Source: an uncultured Chloroflexota bacterium (lineage in GTDB: Bacteria > Chloroflexota > Limnocylindria > Limnocylindrales > Limnocylindraceae). From it: 15,628 nt of DNA. The notes beneath the pieces were generated by a model. It was not told the DNA's origin, did not search any database, and saw nothing but the letters and a program-made list of their open reading frames with translations. Each line of letters opens with the position of its first letter. Positions within the stretch are counted from its first letter, which is position 1. Location: NCBI GenBank assembly GCA_903938075.1, contig CAJABS010000180.1, positions 1 through 15,628 on the forward strand, in the 5' to 3' direction. This document shows, piece by piece, positions 1 to 5,964 of the stretch. Made by a program: the position numbers and the translations under genes.

Positions 1-407
1 AGCGAGGGGAGATACGCCTGATACGCCACATCAAAAAAGACGGTCAGCGTGCCGAGCAAGAACCCAATAACGATTAACTGCGGAATAGAGAGGAAGCCGA
101 GCACGTACGAGATCGGCAGGGTGAGGAGGAGAGCGGCGCGGCCAAGGTCGGCGACGATGAGCACGCCACGGCGTGGCAGGCGGTCGATGAGCGCACCAAC
201 GAGCAGCCCGATCACCAAAAATGGGAGGGTGTCGGCCAAGTTGATGAGCGCGATCTCCATCGGCCCCGCGTTTAGGAGCTGGATGGCAACGATCGGCATG
301 GCAAGGTGGCTGAAGTTCGAGCCGAGGTGGCTGATCGTTTCGGCGGCCCAGAGGCGGACGAAGCCCGGGTCGTTAATCAGGCGACGGCGAGGTGCGGCTG
401 TGGGCAT
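1..407 (-). CDS. MFS transporter, N-terminal part (runs off left edge)
   Basis: The minus strand reads openly from an ATG at 407 to the window edge, giving about 135 residues without a stop. The N-terminus (MPTAAPRRRLINDPGFVRLW) is cytoplasmic. It is followed by alternating hydrophobic segments and, after the second of these, the loop GALIDRLPRR, the MFS motif A that joins helices 2 and 3. The opening resembles exporter-type MFS proteins of the EntS/MFS_3 kind, which often begin with 'L..N..F..LW....IS..G'. The start is supported by GAGGAG about 6 nt upstream on the minus strand. The tRNA-His gene lies about 20 bp upstream on the same strand, so the two may share a transcript. The substrate cannot be told. 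The family call is firm; the exporter subgroup is an inference. Confidence 0.87.
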   Translation of the reverse strand, partial: MPTAAPRRRLINDPGFVRLWAAETISHLGSNFSHLAMPIVAIQLLNAGPMEIALINLADTLPFLVIGLLVGALIDRLPRRGVLIVADLGRAALLLTLPISYVLGFLSIPQLIVIGFLLGTLTVFFDVAYQAYLPS

Positions 408-426
408 GGAGCGCTCCTCAATTGGG

Positions 427-502
427 TGGGGTGGCCAGAGGGAATTGAACCCTCATCTGCGGCTCCACAAACCACGGTCCTAACCATTGAACGATGGCCA
501 CC
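427..502 (-). tRNA. tRNA-His (anticodon GTG)
   Basis: The minus strand folds as a cloverleaf. The acceptor stem is GTGGCCA (501-495) with TGGCCAC (437-431). The D stem is GTTC/GGAC, and the anticodon stem GTGGT/GCCGC encloses loop TTGTGGA with anticodon GTG. The T arm is GAGGG-TTCAATT-CCCTC. The discriminator base is C73 (position 430) and the base before the acceptor stem is G (502), the G-1:C73 pair that identifies histidine tRNA. Positions 429-427 read CCA, so the 3' end appears to be genomically encoded. The variable loop is short. A TAAGAT -10 box (520-515) lies about 12 nt upstream. Confidence 0.95.
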
Positions 503-514
503 ACGTCAGCCGCC

Positions 515-520
515 ATCTTA
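515..520 (-). promoter_or_regulatory. -10 box of the tRNA-His (and MFS) transcript
   Basis: The minus strand reads TAAGAT at 520-515, directly preceded by GCAGGG (526-521). Initiation about 7 nt downstream would fall a few bases before the tRNA 5' end. No -35 consensus is visible in the G-rich upstream stretch. Confidence 0.5.
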
Positions 521-549
521 CCCTGCGGGGAGGGGGGTGGCGCAGGGTA
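519..549. promoter_or_regulatory. 8-bp inverted repeat with 15-bp spacer between divergent tRNA-His and bioY promoters
   Basis: TACCCTGC (519-526) and GCAGGGTA (542-549) are exact reverse complements separated by 15 bp of G-rich sequence. Each arm runs into a -10 box, TAAGAT on the minus strand and TAGACT on the plus strand. The symmetry may simply reflect two promoters with the same upstream element, or it may be a dimer operator. The arm-spacer-arm geometry resembles BirA boxes, which also carry spacers near 15 bp, but the arm sequence is not the classical BirA consensus. Confidence 0.45.
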
Positions 550-553
550 GACT
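548..553 (+). promoter_or_regulatory. -10 box of bioY
   Basis: TAGACT at 548-553 is preceded without a gap by GCAGGG (542-547), the same hexamer that precedes the divergent tRNA -10 box. It predicts transcription starting near 560, immediately before a stem-loop. No -35 consensus is seen. Confidence 0.5.
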
Positions 554-560
554 GGGGGTC

Positions 561-586
561 GGCGCCTCTCCACAAGGGGCAGCGCC
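561..586 (+). other. Stem-loop at the predicted 5' end of bioY mRNA
   Basis: GGCGC (561-565) pairs with GCGCC (582-586), and CTCC (568-571) pairs with GGGG (576-579, one T-G pair). A symmetric 2x2 internal loop separates the stems and the loop is ACAA. It starts at about the predicted transcription start and ends 5 nt before the SD. It may stabilise the mRNA. I do not recognise a known riboswitch in it. Confidence 0.4.
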
Positions 587-602
587 CGTAGGGAGGATCA
601 AG

Positions 603-1289
603 ATGCAGATTCGACGCGCAATGCCCGCCATGGGCCGCATTCCCGCCGCCGAGTACGGCGTGACGCTGGGCGACTTCTTCTTCCCGATCTTCCTCGGCGA
701 GCGCCTCGGCGCGCGACTGCAAGGCCTCGCGCTGGCCGTCGTCGGCGCGGCGATCGTGGCCGCATCCGCCCAAATCGTTATCCCAATTCCTGGCACCCCC
801 GTACCGATTACTGGGCAGACCTTCGGGGTGCTCTTGGTTGGCGCCGCCCTGGGCGCGCGTCGCGGCCTTGCGTCGATGGCGCTCTATCTCGTTCTCGGGA
901 TCCTCGGCGCTCCAGTCTTTCTCGAGGGGAGCCACGGCATCGAGAAGTTCTTCGTCAGTGGTGATGCCGGCCTGCTGCAGTTTGCGCCAACCGGCGGCTA
1001 CCTCGTCGGCATGCTCTTCGCCGGATGGATCGTTGGGCGACTCGCCGACCTCGGCTGGGATCGCAGCGTGATCGGCACCGTTGCCGCGATGGCGATCGGC
1101 AGCATGATCATTTACAGCTTCGGCGTGCCGTGGCTCGCCGCCTCTGCCAGCCTCGAGATCGGCGTTGCAATTGAGAAGGGGGTCGCCCCATTCCTGCTCG
1201 GCGATGCGATCAAGTTGGCGCTGGCGGCTGCGGTCTTCCCTTCGGCCTGGTGGTACGTGAACCACGGCCGGAGCGACGGTCCACGCTGA
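603..1289 (+). CDS. bioY: BioY, biotin-specific S-component of an ECF transporter
   Basis: The 228-residue product is the substrate-capture subunit that binds biotin in the membrane and, with an energising EcfA/A'/T module, imports it. The sequence shows about six hydrophobic segments after a roughly 40-residue cytoplasmic N-terminus. It carries the family landmarks VPITGQTFGVLLVGAALG (helix 2 region), LYLVLGILGAPVF followed by a Gly-rich loop, and FAPTGGYLVG, which is the BioY GPTGGYL motif with G replaced by A. The ATG at 603 is chosen over upstream in-frame starts because GGAGG (592-596) sits 6 nt before it and the upstream codons overlap the tRNA and promoter. No ECF module or biotin biosynthesis gene is in the window, so BioY must use a shared module or act alone. 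A kinase gene follows 19 nt downstream. Family call firm; regulation inferred from the inverted repeat at 519-549. Confidence 0.93.
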   Translation: MQIRRAMPAMGRIPAAEYGVTLGDFFFPIFLGERLGARLQGLALAVVGAAIVAASAQIVIPIPGTPVPITGQTFGVLLVGAALGARRGLASMALYLVLGILGAPVFLEGSHGIEKFFVSGDAGLLQFAPTGGYLVGMLFAGWIVGRLADLGWDRSVIGTVAAMAIGSMIIYSFGVPWLAASASLEIGVAIEKGVAPFLLGDAIKLALAAAVFPSAWWYVNHGRSDGPR

Positions 1290-1308
1290 TCTAACGGCGA
1301 CGCACCTG

Positions 1309-2844
1309 ATGCGTCGACCTGTTCGCGCCGCGCTTCTCGCCTTCGACCTGGGGAGCACCTCAGTCAAAGCACTCCTGCTCGATGCGGAGAGTGGTGCGCC
1401 GATTGCTATTGCACGCCGCGCAACCGGTGGCGGCGCAGATCCACGCGAGCAAGATGCCGACACCTGGTGGCGCGCAATCTGCGCCGCCACTCACGAGGTG
1501 ATGGCGCTGGCGGCTGCTCAGAGCCCTGATGCGATTGAAGTTCGCGGGATCGGTGTCGATGGCCACGGACCATCGTTAACCCCGGTACGCGCAGACGGGA
1601 GTGCGGCAGGCCCAGCGTTGATGTGGCGCGACCGCCGCTCCGCCGACGATGAGGCCGCACTCGAAAAGATTCTCGGACGTGGCGGATGGCTCCTCGGCGA
1701 ACTACCGAAGGCGCGATGGCTCATTCGCGAGCGCCCCGAAACTGCCGCTGCATCCACCTGGCTTCTCTCGTCGTGGGATGCACTCACCCTGCGACTCTCT
1801 GGCGAGGCGGTCAGCGCCTTCTGGGATCCGGCGCGGAGCGTCTCCCCCGCGCAGCGCAGCGCGCTGCTCGCTGCAGGCCTTGATGAGCGCGCCCTCCCGC
1901 CTGAGGTGTTCCCAGGCACAAGGATCGGCACCCTGCTCCCTGGGCCAGCTGCAGACCTCGGCCTCCCTGCTGGCGTGCCGATCGCCGCAGGGATGAACGA
2001 TGGCCTCGCCGCCGTTGTTGGCGCGGGTCTCACCGATCCTGGGCTCGGCGTTGATGTCGGCGGGACCGCCGGCGGCGTCGCTGTTGCGGCAACTCCGTCG
2101 GAAGCGGCTCGCATCACCACCGCCCTCCCAGGTCGACTCTGGTCGGGGCCAGCTCCGGCACCGTTCGGCGACGGGGTGATCCTTGGCGGCGCCTTCGCGG
2201 GCACCGGCCGACTCCTGGAGTGGGTCGTCACGGAGTTGCTCGCGAACGATCCAGCGGCGGCACCTGCGCGCCGCGCTGAACTCTTCCACGCCGCCGCTGC
2301 GCTGCCGCTCGGCGCCGAGGGGCTCATGGCCAAACCGATCTCCCATCTCGGCTGGAGCAGTCCTCGCTCCGTCGATGATGCCTTCGTTGGACGAACGGAT
2401 CAGCACAGCGCAGCGCACCTGGTGCGCGCAGCGATCGAGAGTGGCGCCCTTGCCGTCGCCCACCTGCTTGCACCTGCGATCAAGGCGGGGCTGCAGATCA
2501 GCGAGATGCGACTCTCGGGCCCCGCGACCGGCGCCGCACCTGGGCCGCTCTCTGGCGGTGAACCAGTTCCCGCACCCCTGATTCAGCTTCGAGCCGATCT
2601 CTTCGGCATGCCCGTGGTCATTGGGCAGAACCCTGAGGCATCGGCGGCAGGTGCCGCCGCACTTGCTGGCGTTGCAGCCGGCTCATTCGCCAACCTTCGC
2701 GAAGCTTCACAGGCAGTTGCGACGTCAGCGCAACGCGTGGAGCCGGATCGACGCGCGCAGGATCGCGCGCGGGAACTTCTGCAGAAGCATGGTGAGCTCT
2801 CTACTGCTGCGGGGGAGAGCGGCGCGGGACGCCGCGAGGACTAA
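1309..2844 (+). CDS. FGGY-family carbohydrate kinase (xylulokinase-like)
   Basis: The 511-residue length is typical for FGGY sugar kinases, which transfer the ATP gamma-phosphate to a sugar or polyol in the cytoplasm. The N-terminal actin-like domain opens with the phosphate-1 loop DLGSTSVK (residues 13-20). GVDGHG (about 82-87) stands where xylulokinases have G.SGQMHG, and MWRDRR (about 105-110) where they have W.D.R. GMNDG (about 228-232) holds the likely catalytic base Asp231. DVGGTAGG (about 249-256) is the phosphate-2 loop opening the C-terminal domain. GAAALAG near the C-terminus fits the adenosine-site region. The start has no clear SD, and translation may be coupled to bioY 19 nt upstream. 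The stop codon overlaps the oppF stop by 4 bp on the opposite strand. The substrate is unknown; xylulose, ribulose, glycerol or another polyol are all possible. Pairing with bioY does not suggest a biotin role. Confidence 0.85.
   Translation: MRRPVRAALLAFDLGSTSVKALLLDAESGAPIAIARRATGGGADPREQDADTWWRAICAATHEVMALAAAQSPDAIEVRGIGVDGHGPSLTPVRADGSAAGPALMWRDRRSADDEAALEKILGRGGWLLGELPKARWLIRERPETAAASTWLLSSWDALTLRLSGEAVSAFWDPARSVSPAQRSALLAAGLDERALPPEVFPGTRIGTLLPGPAADLGLPAGVPIAAGMNDGLAAVVGAGLTDPGLGVDVGGTAGGVAVAATPSEAARITTALPGRLWSGPAPAPFGDGVILGGAFAGTGRLLEWVVTELLANDPAAAPARRAELFHAAAALPLGAEGLMAKPISHLGWSSPRSVDDAFVGRTDQHSAAHLVRAAIESGALAVAHLLAPAIKAGLQISEMRLSGPATGAAPGPLSGGEPVPAPLIQLRADLFGMPVVIGQNPEASAAGAAALAGVAAGSFANLREASQAVATSAQRVEPDRRAQDRARELLQKHGELSTAAGESGAGRRED
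2819..2835 (-). other. Stem-loop just beyond the oppF stop codon
   Basis: GCGGCG (2819-2824) and CGCCGC (2830-2835) form a perfect 6-bp stem with a 5-nt loop inside the end of the kinase gene. In the minus-strand transcript it lies 5 nt after the oppF stop. It has no U-run behind it, so it is at best a 3'-end stabiliser or a weak terminator of the opp operon. Confidence 0.3.
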
Positions 2845-3998
2845 ACCTTCCGCTTCGCCTTCGGAGCGCTTTTTGGCGCCGCCTTCGGTGCGGCCTTCGC
2901 CTTAGCCGCAGGCTTCACCTTCGTTGCAGCCTTTACGGCGCGCGCAATTTCAAGTCGCCCGGCGGCGGTTGTAGCCGCAGCACCATCGGCAAGTGGGAAG
3001 TGGCAGGCGACATTCACCGTTACATCTCGCGGCGTGGCGACCAGCTTCGGCTCTTCGGTCGAGCACTTCTCGGGATTGCCAAGCTGTTCGCGCAGCCAGC
3101 ATCGCGTGCGGAAACGGCAGCCCGATGGCGGCGAGATCGGCGATGGGATCTCACCCTCAAGAATGAGTCGGTCTTTGGCGTCGTGTGCCTCCACCTTTGG
3201 CACGGCGGAGATGAGTGCCACGGTGTACGGGTGCTGCGGCTTGGTGAAGACGCGCTCGACTGGTCCAATCTCAACGACCTTGCCGAGATACATCACAGCG
3301 ACGCGGTCCGAGAAGTAGCCGACGACGTCGAGGTTGTGGCTGATGAAGAGGTAGGTGAGGCCCTTCTCGTTACGAAGGTCGGTGAGTAGGTTCAGGACCT
3401 GGCTCTGAATCGAGACGTCCAGTGCGGAGACTGGCTCGTCAAGCACGATGAACTCTGGGTTTACCGCCAGCGCACGGGCGATGCCGACGCGCTGTCGCTG
3501 GCCGCCCGAGAACTCGTGTGGGTAGCGTGACGCGTAGTTTGGATCGAGGCCAACGAGATCCAGCACCTCGCGCACGCGCTTCTCGCGGGCGGCATGGTCA
3601 CCGAGCTTGTGGGCGAGGAGGCCCTCCTCAATCTGGTCACCAATTGGCAGGCGTGGGTTCAGCGAACCGAATGGGTCCTGGAAGACGATCTGCATGCGCT
3701 TGCGCAGCGAGCGGCGCTCTGCGGCGGAGAGCTTCTTGATCTCACGCCCGTCGAAGGTGACGGAGCCGGCGGTGGCTGGCTGCAGGCCGAGGGCCACGCG
3801 GCCGAGCGTGGTCTTGCCAGAGCCCGACTCGCCGACGAGGCTCAGCGTCTCGCCGCGGGTAACGGTCAGATCAACGCCATCAACGGCGCGAACCGCGAGC
3901 GGCTTGCGAATGAGCGGGATGCCACCACGCACCTGGAAGTGACGCTTGACGCCAACGAGCTTGAGCAGCTCGCGCTTCTCTGCGGCCTTGCCACTCAT
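2841..3998 (-). CDS. oppF: Oligopeptide/dipeptide ABC transporter ATP-binding protein OppF/DppF
   Basis: The 385-residue product is one of the paired ATPases that power peptide import from the cytoplasmic face. Walker A is GESGSGKT (residues 56-63), the ABC signature FSGGQRQR is at 163-170, Walker B is IVLDE (184-188), and the switch His221 lies in ISHNLD. The C-terminal oligopeptide/dipeptide domain follows, with four cysteines at 294, 300, 312 and 332, then a tail (about 355-385) made almost only of Lys, Ala and Pro. That tail is unusual for OppF and may bind nucleic acid or lipid. The start codon overlaps the oppD stop as ATGA. It is last in the operon and converges with the kinase gene, sharing 4 bp at the stops. 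Opp versus Dpp specificity cannot be decided from sequence. Confidence 0.93.
   Translation of the reverse strand: MSGKAAEKRELLKLVGVKRHFQVRGGIPLIRKPLAVRAVDGVDLTVTRGETLSLVGESGSGKTTLGRVALGLQPATAGSVTFDGREIKKLSAAERRSLRKRMQIVFQDPFGSLNPRLPIGDQIEEGLLAHKLGDHAAREKRVREVLDLVGLDPNYASRYPHEFSGGQRQRVGIARALAVNPEFIVLDEPVSALDVSIQSQVLNLLTDLRNEKGLTYLFISHNLDVVGYFSDRVAVMYLGKVVEIGPVERVFTKPQHPYTVALISAVPKVEAHDAKDRLILEGEIPSPISPPSGCRFRTRCWLREQLGNPEKCSTEEPKLVATPRDVTVNVACHFPLADGAAATTAAGRLEIARAVKAATKVKPAAKAKAAPKAAPKSAPKAKRKV
2851..2874 (+). terminator. Possible intrinsic terminator of the bioY-kinase transcript
   Basis: On the plus strand CGCTTC (2851-2856) pairs with GGAGCG (2863-2868, one T-G pair) around a 6-nt loop, followed by C and then five T (2870-2874). 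It begins 6 nt after the kinase stop. It lies inside the antisense of the oppF coding tail, so it would be a terminator embedded in a convergent gene. The stem is short, hence moderate confidence. Confidence 0.4.
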
Positions 3999-5035
3999 CG
4001 TGCGGCCCCCTTCTTGGTTGTCGGAGTCTTGCGCTTCCCTGCAGCGGTGCCATCGAGCACCTCCTTGGTGCGAATGCAGCGCACGAGGCGCCCATCCTTG
4101 AGTGACTCAAGTGGTGGGACGGCGGTGGTGCAGGCGGTGATCGCGTAGCGGCAGCGTGGGGCGAAGCGGCAGCCCGACGGGAAAGCGTCGGGGGAGGGGA
4201 CGGTGCCCGAGATCGTATTGAGCTTCTTGCCGCGCGCAGCAAACGTTGGGACCGAGGTGACAAGGTCACGCGTATAGGGGCTCGCTGGCTCACGCAGCAC
4301 GTTGGCGGCCTTACCCGTCTCAACGATCTGCCCGGCGTACATGACCGCGATGCGATCGGCGGTCTCGGCGACGACACCAAGGTCGTGCGTAATGAGCAAG
4401 AGCGCAGCGCCGCGTTCGGTGGTGGTGCGGCGGAGTAGGTCGAGCACCTGTGCCTGAATCGTGACATCGAGGGCGGTGGTCGGTTCGTCGGCAATGATCA
4501 TCGACGGCTCGCCCGAAAGTGCCATCGCGATCATGGCGCGCTGGCGCATGCCACCGGAGAGCTGGTGGGGGTACTGCTTGGCCCGCTGATCTGGCTGCGA
4601 GATCTCCACCTGCTCCAGGTAGCCGATTGCCAACTTGTGCGCCTCTTTCCAGCTCAACTTGCGGTGGGCAACGATCACCTCGGCGATCTGCTCGCCAATC
4701 GTGGTGACTGGGTTGAGGGCGGAGAGCGGCTCCTGGAAGATCACGCCGATCCCGCCGCCACGAATTGGGCGGAGCGCCTCTTCGGTCAGACCAACGAGCT
4801 CGCGACCCTTGAACTTGACCGAGCCTTCGATGATTGCCTGCTTGCGGCTGAGCAGCGAGATGATTGCCATCGCCGATACAGTCTTTCCAGAGCCCGACTC
4901 ACCAACAATCGCCAGGCACTCACCTGCAGCGAGGTCAAACGAGACACCGTCAACGACCCGCAGCGTGCCGCGATGGGTGCGGAACGAGATCGCAAGATCG
5001 CGAACGCTGAGGAGTGGCGTCGTTGCCTTGCTCAT
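3995..5035 (-). CDS. oppD: Oligopeptide/dipeptide ABC transporter ATP-binding protein OppD/DppD
   Basis: This 346-residue ATPase partners OppF. Walker A is GESGSGKT (45-52), the signature LSGGMRQR is at 159-166, Walker B is IIADE (180-184), and the switch His217 is in ITHDLG. The C-terminal oligo_HPY-type domain has four cysteines, SGC(289)RFAPRC(295), C302 and C320. In some OppD proteins a comparable quartet binds an iron-sulfur cluster, which may apply here. The extreme C-terminus (about 331-346) is Lys/Ala/Thr-rich, like the OppF tail. The gene overlaps oppC upstream and oppF downstream by 4 bp each (ATGA), implying translational coupling and matched amounts of the two ATPases. Confidence 0.93.
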   Translation of the reverse strand: MSKATTPLLSVRDLAISFRTHRGTLRVVDGVSFDLAAGECLAIVGESGSGKTVSAMAIISLLSRKQAIIEGSVKFKGRELVGLTEEALRPIRGGGIGVIFQEPLSALNPVTTIGEQIAEVIVAHRKLSWKEAHKLAIGYLEQVEISQPDQRAKQYPHQLSGGMRQRAMIAMALSGEPSMIIADEPTTALDVTIQAQVLDLLRRTTTERGAALLLITHDLGVVAETADRIAVMYAGQIVETGKAANVLREPASPYTRDLVTSVPTFAARGKKLNTISGTVPSPDAFPSGCRFAPRCRYAITACTTAVPPLESLKDGRLVRCIRTKEVLDGTAAGKRKTPTTKKGAAR

Positions 5036-5964
5036 GCGCGTCGCCCCTCAGGCTCGAGGCTCTCGCGCAGCGCATCGCCCACCATGTTGACGGAGAGCGC
5101 AGTGAGCACAATGAAGAGTCCTGGGAATCCAACCCACCACCAGTTCCCCTGTAGGAAGAACTGCTGCGAGTTGGAGAGCATGTTTCCCCAGGTTGGAGTG
5201 AGTGGCGATACGCCGAAGCCCAGGTAGCTAATGAATGCCTCGCCGATGATCGCTCCACCAACAGCGAATGGGAATGAGACGACGACCGGGCCGATGGCGT
5301 TCGGCAAGACGTGGCGCAAGGCAATGCGAACCGGCGAAACGCCGAGCGCACGCGCCGCCTCAATGAACTCCATCTCGCGCAACGCAAGAACCTGCCCGCG
5401 CACCAGCCGAGCGGTGCCCATCCAGCCGAAGAGCACAAACACGATGATCACGGTCATGAGGCCGGTGCCACCAAGCTCAGAGATGATTCGGGCTCCAACG
5501 ATGATGACGAAGAGGCTCGGGATTGCGAGGAAGACGTCAACCAGGCGCATGAGGAATCCGTCGAGCTTGCCGCCGAAGTAGCCAGAGATGATGCCGATCA
5601 GGGTGCCAATCGTGATGCCACCGATCGCCGAGATGAATCCGATAAGGAGAGAGCCGCGGCCACCGTTGACCGTCAACATGAACACGTCGAGTTGGAGCTG
5701 GGCTGTTTCGCCAAAGATGTGCTCAAAGGAAGGTGGTCGCCCAAGGAAGACGAACTCGCTCGGGTTGGGAACGCTGAAGCGGTCATACGGCGCGAAGATC
5801 GGTCCAACGATCACGAAGAGGAGCACAGCGCCCAGGATGCGCAGGCCCCACGGCCCCTGTCGCCCTGCGAAGAAGCGGCGTCGCGCCTGAGCCCATGGAC
5901 TTTCAGAGGTGGCGGGCGCCTTTGCTTTTGGCGCGCTCTTGGAGCGGGCAGCCGCCTTGGTCAC
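5032..5964 (-). CDS. oppC: Oligopeptide/dipeptide ABC transporter permease OppC/DppC
   Basis: This 310-residue membrane protein forms half of the translocation pore. A cytoplasmic N-terminus rich in Lys, Ala and Pro (residues 1-20) precedes the first membrane segment (about 39-59). The DppC-type periplasmic loop follows, and then five more hydrophobic segments. The EAA loop EFIEAARALGVSPVRIALRH (about 199-218) followed by VLPNAIGP is the contact site for the ATPase. It overlaps oppB and oppD by 4 bp on either side (ATGA). The N-terminal Lys/Ala extension echoes the ATPase tails. Confidence 0.93.
   Translation of the reverse strand: MTKAAARSKSAPKAKAPATSESPWAQARRRFFAGRQGPWGLRILGAVLLFVIVGPIFAPYDRFSVPNPSEFVFLGRPPSFEHIFGETAQLQLDVFMLTVNGGRGSLLIGFISAIGGITIGTLIGIISGYFGGKLDGFLMRLVDVFLAIPSLFVIIVGARIISELGGTGLMTVIIVFVLFGWMGTARLVRGQVLALREMEFIEAARALGVSPVRIALRHVLPNAIGPVVVSFPFAVGGAIIGEAFISYLGFGVSPLTPTWGNMLSNSQQFFLQGNWWWVGFPGLFIVLTALSVNMVGDALRESLEPEGRRA

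Noticed and set aside
555..602. Riboswitch in the bioY leader
   Set aside because: The leader after the predicted start is only about 43 nt with one simple hairpin. It is too short for the known classes, and I recognise no conserved core.
306..602. N-terminal extension of BioY in the same frame
   Set aside because: It would run through the tRNA-His gene and the promoter. The ATG at 603 has GGAGG 6 nt upstream and matches the family length.
480..1490. Long open frame on the minus strand (336 aa) opposite bioY and the kinase start
   Set aside because: Low-complexity, charged product with no recognisable motif, antisense to a clear BioY with an SD. It is a codon-bias shadow in GC-rich DNA.
1518..2333. 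271-aa open frame on the minus strand within the kinase gene
   Set aside because: Rich in Ala, Pro, Ser and Arg with no domain, while the opposite strand encodes an intact FGGY kinase.
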